The translations under genes and the position numbers were made by a program. A model generated the notes under the pieces. The model was not told the origin of the DNA, did no database searches, and saw only the letters and a list, made by a program, of their open reading frames with translations. From NCBI GenBank assembly GCA_012960475.1, contig DUBE01000019.1:1-36653 (forward strand): a stretch of 36,653 nucleotides of DNA. The letters are read 5' to 3'. Positions 24,302 through 33,640 of this stretch are shown one piece after another (position 1 is the first letter of the stretch; every line of letters begins with the position of its first letter). The stretch comes from Planctomycetota bacterium (GTDB lineage Bacteria > Planctomycetota > UBA1135 > GCA-002686595).

Positions 24302-26095
24302 TTGAGAATTATCTGCCCGCGGGCTCAGCTTGTGGGTTTGGAGGGTTTCGATGTTGGAGATTCTGGGTTGGCGGCAGGTCTCCTGAGGGAGCCCGGAGGT
24401 CCTTGGATCCGCAAGCTGCCCGGCAGGATCACCACATCACCAGCTCCCGGTTTGGTCCAGAAGTGGTTCGGGCCAGGGGGCAGCCTTTCCAGTGGTCAGG
24501 CCCGGGCCGCGGCACAGCATGAGGCCATGGTGCTTGAGAGTCTGGGGTCACTGGGAGTCCCTGTTCCCAAGCCTCTGGCGGTTGCCATGGGACAAGACCG
24601 CAGTGCCCTCTTGCTGGAGGAAATCCCAGGTGGGCGCACCCTGGCAGAGGTTCTGGCCCTCTGCACACTCCCGGAGCAGGAGGCCTTTGCCCGAGACCTC
24701 GGTCGGCTGGTGGGCCGCTTGCATGGCGCGGGTTGGACTCATAGGGACCTCTACTTGGAGCATTTCCTGGTGCGGCCTGAGGAATCCGACCAGCGTCTTG
24801 TGCTGATCGATCTGGGCCGTGCCAGGCATCGCAGCGTGACTCTGCCCCTGGGGGTTGGCCGGCGCCAGATCAAGGACTTGAGCGCTCTGCTGCACTCCAC
24901 CCCGCCTGGAGTCTCGACCCGGGCAAGGGTCATCTTCTGGCGCGCCTGGTGCGAACAGGTGGGCCGTCCGGATCGTGCCAGCACCCGTCGCTTGCAGCGC
25001 ATCATCGCCCGTCGCCGCACGCGCATGGCCAGGCACATTCCGCTGCATGGGGAGGTCGCCCCGCGTCCTGGGCACCTGTTGCTGCGCCTGCCCAACTGGG
25101 TAGGGGATCTGGTGATGGCCACCCCGATCATCGCCGAGGCCTGCGCCTCGCCCCGCTGGAGTCGTGTGACCGCCCTGGTCAAGTCAGGGCTCGCGCCGCT
25201 CCTGGATGGCGGTCCCTTTCCCGGGCTCGTGGTGGTTGAGCGGGGGTCCGCTCAAGAGGAGCGGGACCTGATGCGGGGCCTCGCCCCGGATGCAGTTCTG
25301 TTGCTGAACCACTCCCTTGCTTCCGCCTGGGCGGCCCGCCGCGCGGGCATTCCGGCGATTATTGGGCTGGCGGTGGGGGGCCGCGGACCTCTTCTGACCC
25401 ATGCCCTGGCGCCCCCGACCCGGGGTGGCCGGCGACTGCCCGTGCCCAGCGCCCATTTGCAGCGTGATGTGGCTGGCCTTGCGGGGTTGGTTGTCAAGGA
25501 CCTGCATCCGCGCCTGGGCGTGTCTTCCGAGGCGCGGGAAAATGCGGCCCGCGCTCTGGAGGAACTGGGAATTGGACCGGGTCAGCGCTTGCTGCTCTGT
25601 TCCCCCGGCGCTGCCAAGGGAGCGGGCAAGCTCTGGCCCACGAAGTGCTTTGCAGAGACCCTCGCCGGTTTGCTCGAAGATCCAGACTGCCGAGCAGTGG
25701 TGGTGGGCGGCCCCGGGGAAGAGGAGTTGATTGCTGAGGTCGTGGATCTGGCGGGGCCAGGGGTCTCGGCGCTTCCCGAGCCCCTGGGCCTGGCTGGCTT
25801 GATTGCCCTGGTCGAGCGCGCCGAGTTGTTGCTTGTGGGGGATTCGGGGCCTCGCTGGATTGCCGCTGCCTTGGATACTCCTTGCGTGTCGGTCATGGGT
25901 CCGAACTTTCCGGAGCTGACTGCCACCTCTTTGGAATTTTGCACGGTGGTGCGGTTGGAGGGCTTGGATTGCGCGCCCTGCCTGGAGCGGACCTGTCCCC
26001 TGGGGCACCAGAGGTGTTTGACTGAACTTCCTGTGGCTCCCGTGTTGCAGGCGGCGCGGGAGTGGATTGAGCAGGCGGACGGGGTCGGGGCGTGA
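24302..26095 (+). CDS. WaaP/RfaP-type LPS core kinase fused to a GT9 heptosyltransferase
   Basis: The frame is open from 24107. I propose a TTG at 24302 or a GTG at 24332 because conserved sequence starts near there; no start has a clear Shine-Dalgarno. The N-terminal ~235 residues match the WaaP/KdkA kinase family: a possible ATP lysine in LVQKWFGPG, GVPVPKPLAV, LLLEEIPGGRTL, catalytic HRDLYLEHFLV (residues ~147-157) and LVLIDLGRARHRS (~166-178). WaaP phosphorylates heptose I of the LPS inner core. After a basic linker (IIARRRTRMARH) a complete GT9 domain begins at LLLRLPNWVGDLVMATP (~260) and runs to the end, with the donor loop LLLCSPGAAKGAGKLWP and a Cys-rich segment near the C-terminus. 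The stop overlaps the next GT9 gene by 4 bases (GTGA). One chain would add and phosphorylate core heptose. Confidence 0.88.
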   Translation: MRIICPRAQLVGLEGFDVGDSGLAAGLLREPGGPWIRKLPGRITTSPAPGLVQKWFGPGGSLSSGQARAAAQHEAMVLESLGSLGVPVPKPLAVAMGQDRSALLLEEIPGGRTLAEVLALCTLPEQEAFARDLGRLVGRLHGAGWTHRDLYLEHFLVRPEESDQRLVLIDLGRARHRSVTLPLGVGRRQIKDLSALLHSTPPGVSTRARVIFWRAWCEQVGRPDRASTRRLQRIIARRRTRMARHIPLHGEVAPRPGHLLLRLPNWVGDLVMATPIIAEACASPRWSRVTALVKSGLAPLLDGGPFPGLVVVERGSAQEERDLMRGLAPDAVLLLNHSLASAWAARRAGIPAIIGLAVGGRGPLLTHALAPPTRGGRRLPVPSAHLQRDVAGLAGLVVKDLHPRLGVSSEARENAARALEELGIGPGQRLLLCSPGAAKGAGKLWPTKCFAETLAGLLEDPDCRAVVVGGPGEEELIAEVVDLAGPGVSALPEPLGLAGLIALVERAELLLVGDSGPRWIAAALDTPCVSVMGPNFPELTATSLEFCTVVRLEGLDCAPCLERTCPLGHQRCLTELPVAPVLQAAREWIEQADGVGA

Positions 26096-27171
26096 GGGGC
26101 CGTCTCCTGATTCGCCTGCCCAACTGGCTGGGGGATGTGATTATGTGTCTGCCCGTGATCGAGCAGGCTGAGAGGACTTTGGGGTCGAGCCTGACCCTGG
26201 TGGCGCCCGAGTCCTGGCATGGTCTGTTGACCGAGGCCGCCCCCCGGGCGCGCATATTGGTGAGCCTTCGTTCCTTGAGCGATCCCGCCTGGCGAAGACA
26301 CGCTCAGGCGCTCTTGCTCGATGGGTCGTTGCGCTCCGTGAGTCAGGCCTGGTGCGCGGGGATTGGAGTGCGCCTGGGTTTGAACGGGGGAGGACGCTGG
26401 GCTCTGCTCAACGGAGGCGTGGCTCCGGTCCGGGAGCGTGGACGGGCACCCCTTTCCCAGATCCGGCGCCTGCGAGGATCCCGCCGTTCCCCGCGGCCCT
26501 TTGGGTCCACAGCTGCCGAGCTGCTGGCCCTCCTTCCCGGTCGTCCCGCAGGGCTGGTTCAGGATCCCAGGCCGCGCCTGATCCCTGCTGGGGCCCAGCT
26601 CAAGCGCGCCGCAGCGCTGCTTGAGGACCAGGGCCTGGATCCCCTCGAACCCTGGGTGCTGGTCAATCTTGGGGGGCGTACGGGCTCCACCAAGGGACTG
26701 CCAGTTGCCCTGGCAGCAGACATCGCCCGGAATCTGTGGCAGAGGGGCATTCCCTGCCTGGGGGTGGCTGGCCCGGGGGAAGAACTTCGGCTGCAGGACT
26801 ATCTCAAGGCCCTCGCAATGGCCTCCCCCGGGGACTCCTGCCCTCCGCGGGTCTTGTCCGATCCACCTCCGGACCTGCCCCTTCTGGGGGCTCTGGGGGC
26901 CATGGCCTCGGTGGCGGTGACCCCCGACGGGGGGGGCAGGCACCTCTTGCGCGCGGCCGGGGCGTCCTGCGTGACCTTGTTCGGTCCCACGGATCCACGT
27001 CACTCAGCCCTCCCAGGCCCTCCAGAAACCGCCCTGGTGGGGCTCATGCCCTGTGGGCCGTGTCACCTGGAACACTGCTCCCAGCCAGGGGAGAGCACCC
27101 TGGGATGTTGGAAAGCGATTTCCGGGCAGCAGGTCCTTGCGGCTGTGCTGGGTTTGTTGGGCCCGGTGTGA
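26092..27171 (+). CDS. Glycosyltransferase family 9 (LPS heptosyltransferase II-like)
   Basis: A 359-residue GT9 protein with a GTG start overlapping the fusion gene's stop. It opens with GRLLIRLPNWLGDVIMCLPVI, nearly the same as the GT9 half of the upstream fusion, so the two probably arose by duplication. The donor-binding region is VLVNLGGRTGSTKGLP (near residue 190), followed by LGVAGPGEE and a Gly-rich VTPDGGGRHLLRAAGA helix entry where the family contacts the ADP-heptose. A Cys-containing tail (CGPCHLEHC) resembles the Cys cluster at the end of WaaF-type enzymes. Likely job: adding the second heptose of the inner core with donor from the HldE pathway. Acceptor unknown. Confidence 0.87.
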   Translation: MRGRLLIRLPNWLGDVIMCLPVIEQAERTLGSSLTLVAPESWHGLLTEAAPRARILVSLRSLSDPAWRRHAQALLLDGSLRSVSQAWCAGIGVRLGLNGGGRWALLNGGVAPVRERGRAPLSQIRRLRGSRRSPRPFGSTAAELLALLPGRPAGLVQDPRPRLIPAGAQLKRAAALLEDQGLDPLEPWVLVNLGGRTGSTKGLPVALAADIARNLWQRGIPCLGVAGPGEELRLQDYLKALAMASPGDSCPPRVLSDPPPDLPLLGALGAMASVAVTPDGGGRHLLRAAGASCVTLFGPTDPRHSALPGPPETALVGLMPCGPCHLEHCSQPGESTLGCWKAISGQQVLAAVLGLLGPV

Positions 27172-27192
27172 CGGGGGCCAGCGCGCGGCAAG

Positions 27193-27261
27193 TCCCACCG
27201 CAAGCAAGTAAATCCCAAAAGGATGGTCTCAATTTCTCCTGCTTGTGGTTAATGGGTGGGA
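27193..27261. repeat. Overlapping inverted repeats in the convergent intergenic region
   Basis: Two nested arm pairs are visible. ACCGCAAGCA (27197-27206) pairs with TGCTTGTGGT (27240-27249) over 10 positions with one G-T wobble, and TCCCACC (27193-27199) pairs with GGTGGGA (27255-27261). The arms share bases 27197-27199, so the end of the outer pair and the start of the inner pair compete. The loop is about 33 bases with no T run, so this is not a classic terminator. It lies between the convergent GT9 and DUF1080 genes. Confidence 0.4.
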
Positions 27262-27430
27262 GACGAACCCGGGCCCCCCTCAAGCCGCACCGCTGCCTCC
27301 GCTAGGTTGCGTTGAAGGGGGGCCGCCCCACTCTCCAGATGCCTGCAGGTTTCTTCGAGGCTGATTTCTTGGTCGCGGCGGGTATCGGACCGAGCCAGGA
27401 AGCGTTCCCTGGTATTCATCGGATCGGTTG

Positions 27431-28231
27431 CTATCGGCTGGCTTGATCGTAGCCCGCCAACTCGCGCACCCAGATGTTGCGGAAGCGTACCGGGTTTCCA
27501 TGGTCTTGCAGTCTCAAGGGCCCCTTGCTTCCGTGGGCCCCGTATCTGGCCACTCTGCGGTGGCTGGTGGCTCCCAGGTACTCCTTTGCGTGGTGCACCA
27601 CTACGCCGTTGTGCAGGACGGTGATGCGGGCGGGGGCCTTCAGTTCCTTGCCCTCGAACTTTGGAGCCTCAAAGACCACATCCAGGCTCGACCATTCCCC
27701 CGGGGGAAGGCAGGCGTTGACCAGGGGCGGCCATTGTCCATAGAGCGCCGTGGTCTGACCATCGGGATAGGTCTTGTTCTCGAAGCAATCAAGAATCTGC
27801 AACTCGTAGCGGCCCATAAAGAAGATCCCGGAGTTTCCCCGGCCCTGGGAGTGCCCCTTGACCGGAGTCGGGCATGAGAATTCCAAGTGCAGTTGCAAAT
27901 CGCCAAACTCCCTTTTGGATTGGAGCGTGCCTGTGCCGTTGACGCGCATGAAGTCCTCGGCCAGGTCCCAGGCGGCTGGCTTGCCCCCGCTCTGCCATTC
28001 ATCCAGGTTGGTTCCATCGAAGAGCTTGATCGCGTCCGAGGGCGGGGCCGTGGAATCGCCCGGAGTGACCACCTGGGGCCAGGGGCGTTCGCCGTGCACC
28101 TTGTATGGTTGGTCAGGGAGTTGGGGCGTGTCGTCGTAGGTCACTTTCTGGTCCTGAAAGGCGGCCAGGGGCAGGGCGGTGAGGGCCAGTGCCGCGAGTG
28201 CGGTACGAGGAAAAGGGCAGGCGATGGTCAT
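27431..28231 (-). CDS. Exported DUF1080 (3-keto-disaccharide hydrolase-type) protein
   Basis: A 266-residue protein with a signal peptide (about 1-24, ALAALALTALPLAAFQ) and so extracytoplasmic. The DUF1080 concanavalin-like fold spans ~60-255: AIKLFDGTNLDEWQS, then GDLQLHLEFSCP, GNSGIFFMGRYELQILD, WSSLDVVFEAP, HNGVVVHH and the final PVRFRNIWVREL. Family members bind or cleave glycans, and some hydrolyse 3-keto-glycosides after C3 oxidation; the substrate is unproven here. It lies 138 bases downstream of the DUF1501 gene on the same strand, in the usual planctomycete grouping with DUF1549/DUF1553 proteins. The gap could hold its own promoter, so co-transcription is likely but not certain. Confidence 0.87.
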   Translation of the reverse strand: MTIACPFPRTALAALALTALPLAAFQDQKVTYDDTPQLPDQPYKVHGERPWPQVVTPGDSTAPPSDAIKLFDGTNLDEWQSGGKPAAWDLAEDFMRVNGTGTLQSKREFGDLQLHLEFSCPTPVKGHSQGRGNSGIFFMGRYELQILDCFENKTYPDGQTTALYGQWPPLVNACLPPGEWSSLDVVFEAPKFEGKELKAPARITVLHNGVVVHHAKEYLGATSHRRVARYGAHGSKGPLRLQDHGNPVRFRNIWVRELAGYDQASR

Positions 28232-28369
28232 TGCGTGGGTGGGTGGTGTGGTGGGATCGACTTGTTAGCTAGAGCTTAGCAGCCTGCGCCCTCGGCCAGA
28301 GCCACTCTTCGGGCCAGCCTGGTGGTCGCAGCTTGCTGACTCTTCTGAACGGAAGAGCTGCTTGGGCTA

Positions 28370-29809
28370 TCAGGAGAGAATCTGATCGACAATGCGCCCG
28401 TGGACGTCAGTCAACCGACGCTCAAGTCCGTTGTGGTAGTAGGTCAGGCGGGTGTGATCCAAGCCCAACAGGTGCAGGATTGTCGCGTGGAAGTCGTGCA
28501 CGCTGACGGGATCCCTGGCAGCCTTCCAGCCGAATTCATCCGTGGATCCGTGTGTAAATGGTGCTTTGACGCCCGCCCCGGCCAGGATAGCGGTGAATCC
28601 ACTGGGGTTGTGATCGCGGCCTTTGGTGCCCTCCTGGAATGTCGGCATGCGGCCAAACTCCGTGCACAATACGACCAAGGTCTCTTCGAGGAGTCCGCGC
28701 TGCTTCAGGTCGCGGATCAGCGCTGCGGCGGGCTGGTCAAGGATCGGACCGTGGATGTCGTAGTCGGTCTTGAGCTGCTTGTGGCCATCCCAATTCCCTT
28801 TTCCCTCGCCCATTGCGTAGGCGCCATTGAAGAGCTGAACGAAGCGCACTCCGCGTTCAATGAGGCGTCGTGCGAGCAGACAGTTACGAGCGAAGCCCGC
28901 TTTCAGCACATTCGGGTCGTCGGTACCGTACAGCTTGCGGATGTGCAGAGGTTCCGATGAGAAATCCGTGACCTCTGGCACGGACAGCTGCATGCGCGCC
29001 GCCATCTCATAGCTGGATATTCGCGCGGCCATTTCCGTGTCGCCCGCGTAGCGCTTGAGGTGCTCCTTGTTGAGCGTTCGCAGAAAGGCCCGCGTTGCCA
29101 GGTCTTCCTTTTCACTGATGCCGCTTGGGCGGTTGAGGTTGCGTACAGGGGTGGCAGCGTTGAAGGGCGTTCCTTGGAACGCTGCTGGCAAGAATCCCGA
29201 CCCCCAGTTGTTGAGGGAACTCTGCGGGACACCGCGTGGATCAGGGATCGCTACAAAAGCTGGGAGGTTGCTGTTCTCGCTACCGAGGGCGTAGGTCGCC
29301 CAGGCACCCATGCTGGGGAAGCCGTCGCGGATGTAACCAGTCGACATGCAGTTTTCGCCCGGACCATGGGTGGCGGTCTTGGTGTGCAGCGAGTGGATGT
29401 AGCAGAGGTCGTCGGAGAGCTCGCCGATGTGCGGCAGAAGCTCGCTGGTCATCTTTCCGCACTCACCGCGAGGTCGGAATGGATAGAGAGGTTGTTGGAG
29501 GTTGCCGTTTGCTCCCTGGAAGGTGAGCAGGCCATCGCTGCCCGGGAGCGGCGTGTCGTGGCGCTTGATGAGCTCGGGCTTGTAGTCGAATGAGTCGATG
29601 TGACTCAGAGCGCCGCTGCAGAAGATCACCACCACATTACGCGCGCGTGGCTTGAAGTGGGGGTTGCGGGCGGCATGCGGCGCGCCAGGATCGATCTTGA
29701 TTTGATCGTTCTTGAGGAGTCCCTCTGCATTCAAGAGCTCGGCCATGGCCATTGCTCCCAGACCAGAGCTCATGTGTCCAAGCAGGTCGCGTCTGTTGAA
29801 GGGCCTCAT
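28370..29809 (-). CDS. DUF1501 protein with Tat-like signal
   Basis: A 479-residue protein beginning [20 protein letters not shown]: a twin-arginine pair (Arg6-Arg7) before a hydrophobic stretch, the usual Tat export signal of this family. DUF1501 proteins have a sulfatase/alkaline-phosphatase-like fold; visible family blocks are [22 protein letters not shown], read as two short segments, [17 protein letters not shown], the [27 protein letters not shown] region and [14 protein letters not shown] near the end, then the [17 protein letters not shown] block. The function is unknown. Its ATG overlaps the stop of the DUF1549/DUF1553 gene by 4 bases. That pairing is very common in planctomycetes, where the two are thought to act together on complex polysaccharides outside the cell. 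Confidence 0.92.
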   Translation of the reverse strand: MRPFNRRDLLGHMSSGLGAMAMAELLNAEGLLKNDQIKIDPGAPHAARNPHFKPRARNVVVIFCSGALSHIDSFDYKPELIKRHDTPLPGSDGLLTFQGANGNLQQPLYPFRPRGECGKMTSELLPHIGELSDDLCYIHSLHTKTATHGPGENCMSTGYIRDGFPSMGAWATYALGSENSNLPAFVAIPDPRGVPQSSLNNWGSGFLPAAFQGTPFNAATPVRNLNRPSGISEKEDLATRAFLRTLNKEHLKRYAGDTEMAARISSYEMAARMQLSVPEVTDFSSEPLHIRKLYGTDDPNVLKAGFARNCLLARRLIERGVRFVQLFNGAYAMGEGKGNWDGHKQLKTDYDIHGPILDQPAAALIRDLKQRGLLEETLVVLCTEFGRMPTFQEGTKGRDHNPSGFTAILAGAGVKAPFTHGSTDEFGWKAARDPVSVHDFHATILHLLGLDHTRLTYYHNGLERRLTDVHGRIVDQILS

Positions 29810-32514
29810 GGGAGGAACACCAGCTCGTTGGAGTTCAGGATCGCGCGGCAGAAGGCGACGAGGCTTTCCTCAGCAATGAAGGACCATGCCGCGCTCGATT
29901 CAGCGGCGTTTGGTGGGCGTCCGTAGGCGCTTTGGTAGGCCACCTCGACAGAATCACCCCCCCCACTCTTCAGGAGCGAAGCCATGCGTCTTGCCTGATC
30001 GAGGACAAAGGCGCCGTTGAAGAGGTTCAGCGCCTGGATGGCCGTTGTGGACTTGCTCCGCTTGGGGCAGACCTGTCCGGCGTCAGGCAGGTCAAAGGAG
30101 CCAAACAAGGGAGCACGCTCCATTCTCACCTTGTGCATGTAGACCATGCGCCTCCACTCGGCTGGACCAATCGACTCCTTTGGAATGTAGACCCGGACAT
30201 AATTGTCATTGGGCTTGAAGGTGCTGAAGCCGGCCCCTCCCATTGAGAGGTCCAGGCAACCGCTGAGTTGGAGGATGCAGTCGCGGATCACCTCGGCTTC
30301 AAGACGCCTGGGCGGGAAGCGCCACAGGAGGCGCGTTTCAGCGTCACGGGCAAGGCCCGCGGCATTTGGGCTGCTGGTTTGACGGTAGGTGTTCGAGAGC
30401 AGGATGGTTCGATGGAGCGCCTTGACAGACCATCCGTCCTGGATGAATTGACGAGCAAGCCAGTCCAACAACTCGGGGTGAGATGGGGTGCCTCCGTTGG
30501 TTCCGAAGTCTCCTGGGGTTGAGACGATGCCCGTGCCGAAGTGGTGGTACCAGATTCGGTTGGCCATCACCCGTGGGGTCAGCGGGTTGGTTGGATTTGC
30601 GATTCCGAGCGCCAGCGCCACGCGACGCTCTTGCTCTGGTGCGTCCAATGGGAGGTCAAGTGTGCCGAGCGCGGAGAGTGTGTCAGGAGTCACGATCTCG
30701 CGCTTCTCCATCACATCCCCACGGTAGAGGCGGTAGGTCGGACCAGGCTGTTCCAGTTTGCCTGCGTAGATCATGGCCGTTGGTGTCACCTTGAGCGCTC
30801 GCTGTCGCTCTTCGGCTTCCGCGATTTGCGAAGAGAGCTCATGAGAACCCAAGGAGGCGCTGGCCTTTCCGCCCTCCGTCCCAAAGGGGAGCCGATCTTG
30901 TGATCCGGAGACTATTGTCCATTGGCCCGGCACCGCGCTGACTTCGATGGTGTAGTTGGTGGGCGTGCGGTCCGCGAACCTCTGCAGCCTGTCCCGCCCC
31001 CAAACCACACGATCGATGATCGCGGGCTCTGGCAAGTCGAGTTGAACCCAGCCACTTCCAGGCTTGTCTGAGATCCAGCTGCGGGGGTTGCCGAGTTGGC
31101 CGTCGTTGATGTGTTCAAGCTTGTGCTTTGGATTGTTTGCGTAGTCGCCAGACGAGGAGGGCGTCGCAGTCAGCGCGACATTCGTCTCGTTCGACCAGAC
31201 CTCAAGCTCATCGATGCAGGGCTCAGCGTTGTTGGTGGCGTGGATGCGCATGCGTACAGCGCGAGCCAGTATTGGCTTGAAGCGTTCCAGGTTGTGCCTG
31301 GAACTGATGGCTGGACGGAGGCTTGGAAGCTCGCTTCGAAGGGTTTCGATTTCCGCGCTGATCTCCAACTGCTTGCTTAAGCTGAGCGCGTCCTCCTTCG
31401 AGAAGAGCGGGCGTTCGCCGTGGCGGACACCGGCGAACACCGCAGTCAGGGCGTAGAAGTCGCGCTGGGGCACCGGGTCGAACTTGTGGTTGTGACAGCG
31501 CGCGCAGCCAAGCGTCAGCCCAAGGAACGCGGTCCCCGTCGTGTTGACCATTGCCGTCAACTCGTCCTGGCGCTGCAGGGCTGTGTAGGCGGGCTCCTTG
31601 CTTTCGACTTGATCCCACGCCCCTGTCACCAGGAAACCTGTGGCAGCGTCCTTTCCGACAGTGTCTCCAGCGAGCTGTTCCAAGATGAATTGGTCATAGG
31701 GCGTGTCACTATTGAAGGCCTCGATGACATAGTCGCGGTACCGATAGGCATTGGGGCGAGGGTTGTTCATCTCGAAGCCGTGCGAGTCGGCGTACTGAAC
31801 GACATCCAGCCAGTGCTGAGCCCAGCGTTCACCGTACCTAGGGCTGGCGAGGGCTTCATCGACGAGCCGTTCCCAGGTGTCTTCTCTTTCGTCTCGGATG
31901 AACTCGTCGACCTGCTTGGGCGTAGGCAAGAGGCCGTGAAGGTCGAGGTAGAGGCGCCGAATCAAGCTCACCCGATCGGCTTCGCTTGAAGGCTCGAGTT
32001 GCTCCTGTCTGAGGCGTGCCAGCACATAGCCGTCGATGGGGGAGGCAACCCAGGGATCTTGCGAGAGAGGAGGGATCGGATCACCGATCGGTTGGAAGGA
32101 CCAGTGGGTCGTCTTTCCCGTCTCATCAGAGCCATCGTCCTCCCAGGCAGCCCCCTCATCGATCCAGCGCTTGATCAAGGCTATCTCCTCGCTTGAGAGC
32201 GGCTCACCCTCTGGAGGCATGCGGTCGAGTTCGTCAGGGAGACTGATCCGTCTGAAGAGCTCGCTCCGGGCGCTATCTGCGGGGACGATTCCTGGTTCGC
32301 CCGAGTCTCCTCCAAGAAAGGCTGCCGCCCTTTGGTCGAGGCGCAGGCCCTCCTTCTGCTTCTCTGGGCCGTGACATCTGGTGCAGTGCGCTGCAAGGAC
32401 TGGCGCGACCTCCCGTCCGAAATCGACCATGGGCCCGGTTTCCTGAACCAGGCATGTGCTTGAGGGCGCAAGGAGTGCGCCGGACATGACCCAGAAGAGG
32501 CGCTGGAGGTTCAT
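29806..32514 (-). CDS. Planctomycete cytochrome-type DUF1549/DUF1553 protein with a discoidin-like insert
   Basis: I start at the ATG at 32514 (903 residues), which gives a hydrophobic signal-like N-terminus; the frame extends upstream to 32805 without support. Order: cytochrome-type heme site CTRCH (44-48), DUF1549 (about 150-365) with a second CARCH motif (337-341), an F5/8 type C (discoidin)-like segment at about 408-535 ([28 protein letters not shown]), and DUF1553 (about 638-893, [18 protein letters not shown]). The protein should sit outside the cytoplasm and may pass electrons. The discoidin part suggests carbohydrate binding. It pairs with the DUF1501 gene, with a 4-base overlap, as usual in planctomycetes. 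Upstream, 283 bases separate it from the divergent enoyl-CoA hydratase gene. Confidence 0.9.
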   Translation of the reverse strand: MNLQRLFWVMSGALLAPSSTCLVQETGPMVDFGREVAPVLAAHCTRCHGPEKQKEGLRLDQRAAAFLGGDSGEPGIVPADSARSELFRRISLPDELDRMPPEGEPLSSEEIALIKRWIDEGAAWEDDGSDETGKTTHWSFQPIGDPIPPLSQDPWVASPIDGYVLARLRQEQLEPSSEADRVSLIRRLYLDLHGLLPTPKQVDEFIRDEREDTWERLVDEALASPRYGERWAQHWLDVVQYADSHGFEMNNPRPNAYRYRDYVIEAFNSDTPYDQFILEQLAGDTVGKDAATGFLVTGAWDQVESKEPAYTALQRQDELTAMVNTTGTAFLGLTLGCARCHNHKFDPVPQRDFYALTAVFAGVRHGERPLFSKEDALSLSKQLEISAEIETLRSELPSLRPAISSRHNLERFKPILARAVRMRIHATNNAEPCIDELEVWSNETNVALTATPSSSGDYANNPKHKLEHINDGQLGNPRSWISDKPGSGWVQLDLPEPAIIDRVVWGRDRLQRFADRTPTNYTIEVSAVPGQWTIVSGSQDRLPFGTEGGKASASLGSHELSSQIAEAEERQRALKVTPTAMIYAGKLEQPGPTYRLYRGDVMEKREIVTPDTLSALGTLDLPLDAPEQERRVALALGIANPTNPLTPRVMANRIWYHHFGTGIVSTPGDFGTNGGTPSHPELLDWLARQFIQDGWSVKALHRTILLSNTYRQTSSPNAAGLARDAETRLLWRFPPRRLEAEVIRDCILQLSGCLDLSMGGAGFSTFKPNDNYVRVYIPKESIGPAEWRRMVYMHKVRMERAPLFGSFDLPDAGQVCPKRSKSTTAIQALNLFNGAFVLDQARRMASLLKSGGGDSVEVAYQSAYGRPPNAAESSAAWSFIAEESLVAFCRAILNSNELVFLP

Positions 32515-32797
32515 GCAGGAGATGATAGCAGAAGGGAGCCATTGCTCTCTGTTTCGTGGGTTTCGCAATGTACTCACGCCAGGCGCTCTGCCTGTTGGTT
32601 GGGGAGGGGCGTAGTTGCAGCGTCGATTGGATTCAGAGGGGCATGAGCGCTGGGCCAAGTTGTCCTCCGGGCTCTGGTATTCGAGCTCCTTGCAATTCCC
32701 AAGGAGAATCCAACCCTGTGTGCTGCCTTGGCTTGTCCCTGTCGCTACTCTGGACCCGTCGAAGAGGGCTCTCGCTCTCCGAACCCTAACCTGCCCC

Positions 32798-33619
32798 ATG
32801 TCCACCGTCTTCGAAGAATTTCCGCCTGAGGTGCCTCATCAGCCCGAGTTGGTGTCCATGACGCGCGAGGGGGATCTGGTGACCTTCCGTATCGAGCGGC
32901 AGGAGGTCATGAACTGCCTCTCTTTCCCGACCCTGCGCCGCTTTCGCGGGCTGCTCGAAGAGGTGGCCGCGGATCTCACGATCCGTTGCATCCTGATCAC
33001 CGGAGCGGGCGAAAAGGCATTTTGTGCTGGAGCGGATCTGAAGGAGCGTCGGACCATGGACCCTGCCTTGGTGCCGGAATTTGTGCGCAACATTCGTGCG
33101 TTGATGGATGATGTGGAAAACCTGCCCCAGCCGACCATTGCAGTAGTCAATGGTTTTGCCTTTGGGGGCGGCACTGAATTGATGTTGGCGTGTGACCTGC
33201 GCGTGGCGGCGGAGGAGGCGCGCTTTGGTCTGACCGAGGTGACTCTGGCGATCATTCCCGGTGCGGGTGGGACCCAGCGATTGCCGCGTCTTGTGGGCAA
33301 GAGCCGGGCCAAGGACCTGATCTTGACCGGGCGTAAGTTTGATGCTGCAGAAGCCATGGAAATTGGTCTCGTCAATCGATGTGTCCCGCGTGCGGAACTG
33401 AACGAGTGTGCCAGTCAACTCGCCAGGGATATCGCAGCCAACGGACCGGTGGCCGTGCGCGCCGCCAAGAGAGCCATAGATCAGGGGGGTGAGGCTCCCT
33501 TGCCCCGCGGTCTCGAAATTGAGGCTGAGTGCTACGGCTTGGTACTGCCCACTCAGGATCGCCTCGAAGCCCTGTCCGCTTTTGCGGAGAAGCGTCCTCC
33601 GACCTATCAGGGACGCTGA
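32798..33619 (+). CDS. Enoyl-CoA hydratase/isomerase family protein
   Basis: From the ATG at 32798 this is 273 residues; the open frame upstream to 32615 has no matching sequence. The crotonase fold is clear: oxyanion-hole residues in AFCAGADLKERR and GFAFGGGTELMLACD, and both catalytic glutamates of true hydratases, Glu127 (GGGTELM) and Glu147 (FGLTEVTLAIIPGAGG). These two Glu residues support syn addition of water across an enoyl-CoA double bond. The sequence most resembles AUH/methylglutaconyl-CoA or short-chain hydratases, so leucine or fatty-acid breakdown are likely. No other beta-oxidation gene is nearby. It is followed 21 bases later by the HTH-EIIA gene, which may be co-transcribed. 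Confidence 0.9.
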   Translation: MSTVFEEFPPEVPHQPELVSMTREGDLVTFRIERQEVMNCLSFPTLRRFRGLLEEVAADLTIRCILITGAGEKAFCAGADLKERRTMDPALVPEFVRNIRALMDDVENLPQPTIAVVNGFAFGGGTELMLACDLRVAAEEARFGLTEVTLAIIPGAGGTQRLPRLVGKSRAKDLILTGRKFDAAEAMEIGLVNRCVPRAELNECASQLARDIAANGPVAVRAAKRAIDQGGEAPLPRGLEIEAECYGLVLPTQDRLEALSAFAEKRPPTYQGR

Positions 33620-33640
33620 ACAATCGTCATGGGAGAACGC

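Noticed and set aside
24216..24305. 29-codon frame with AGGGAG upstream, in the leader of the WaaP-GT9 gene
   Set aside because: Attractive as a leader peptide, but the translation is not informative and one short motif match is weak evidence.
25582..27003. 473-codon open frame on the minus strand
   Set aside because: Antisense to two overlapping GT9 domains with clear motifs; Gln/Pro/Gly-rich translation without domain pattern.
27245..27335. Possible tRNA on the minus strand, with GGGTTCGTCTCCC followed by ACCA
   Set aside because: The T-loop lacks the conserved A58, the T-stem pairs at only three positions, and no acceptor or anticodon arm can be folded.
32515..32805. 97-codon N-terminal extension of the DUF1549/DUF1553 protein
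   Set aside because: The extension has no signal peptide or family match; the ATG at 32514 is followed directly by a hydrophobic export signal and the heme motif.
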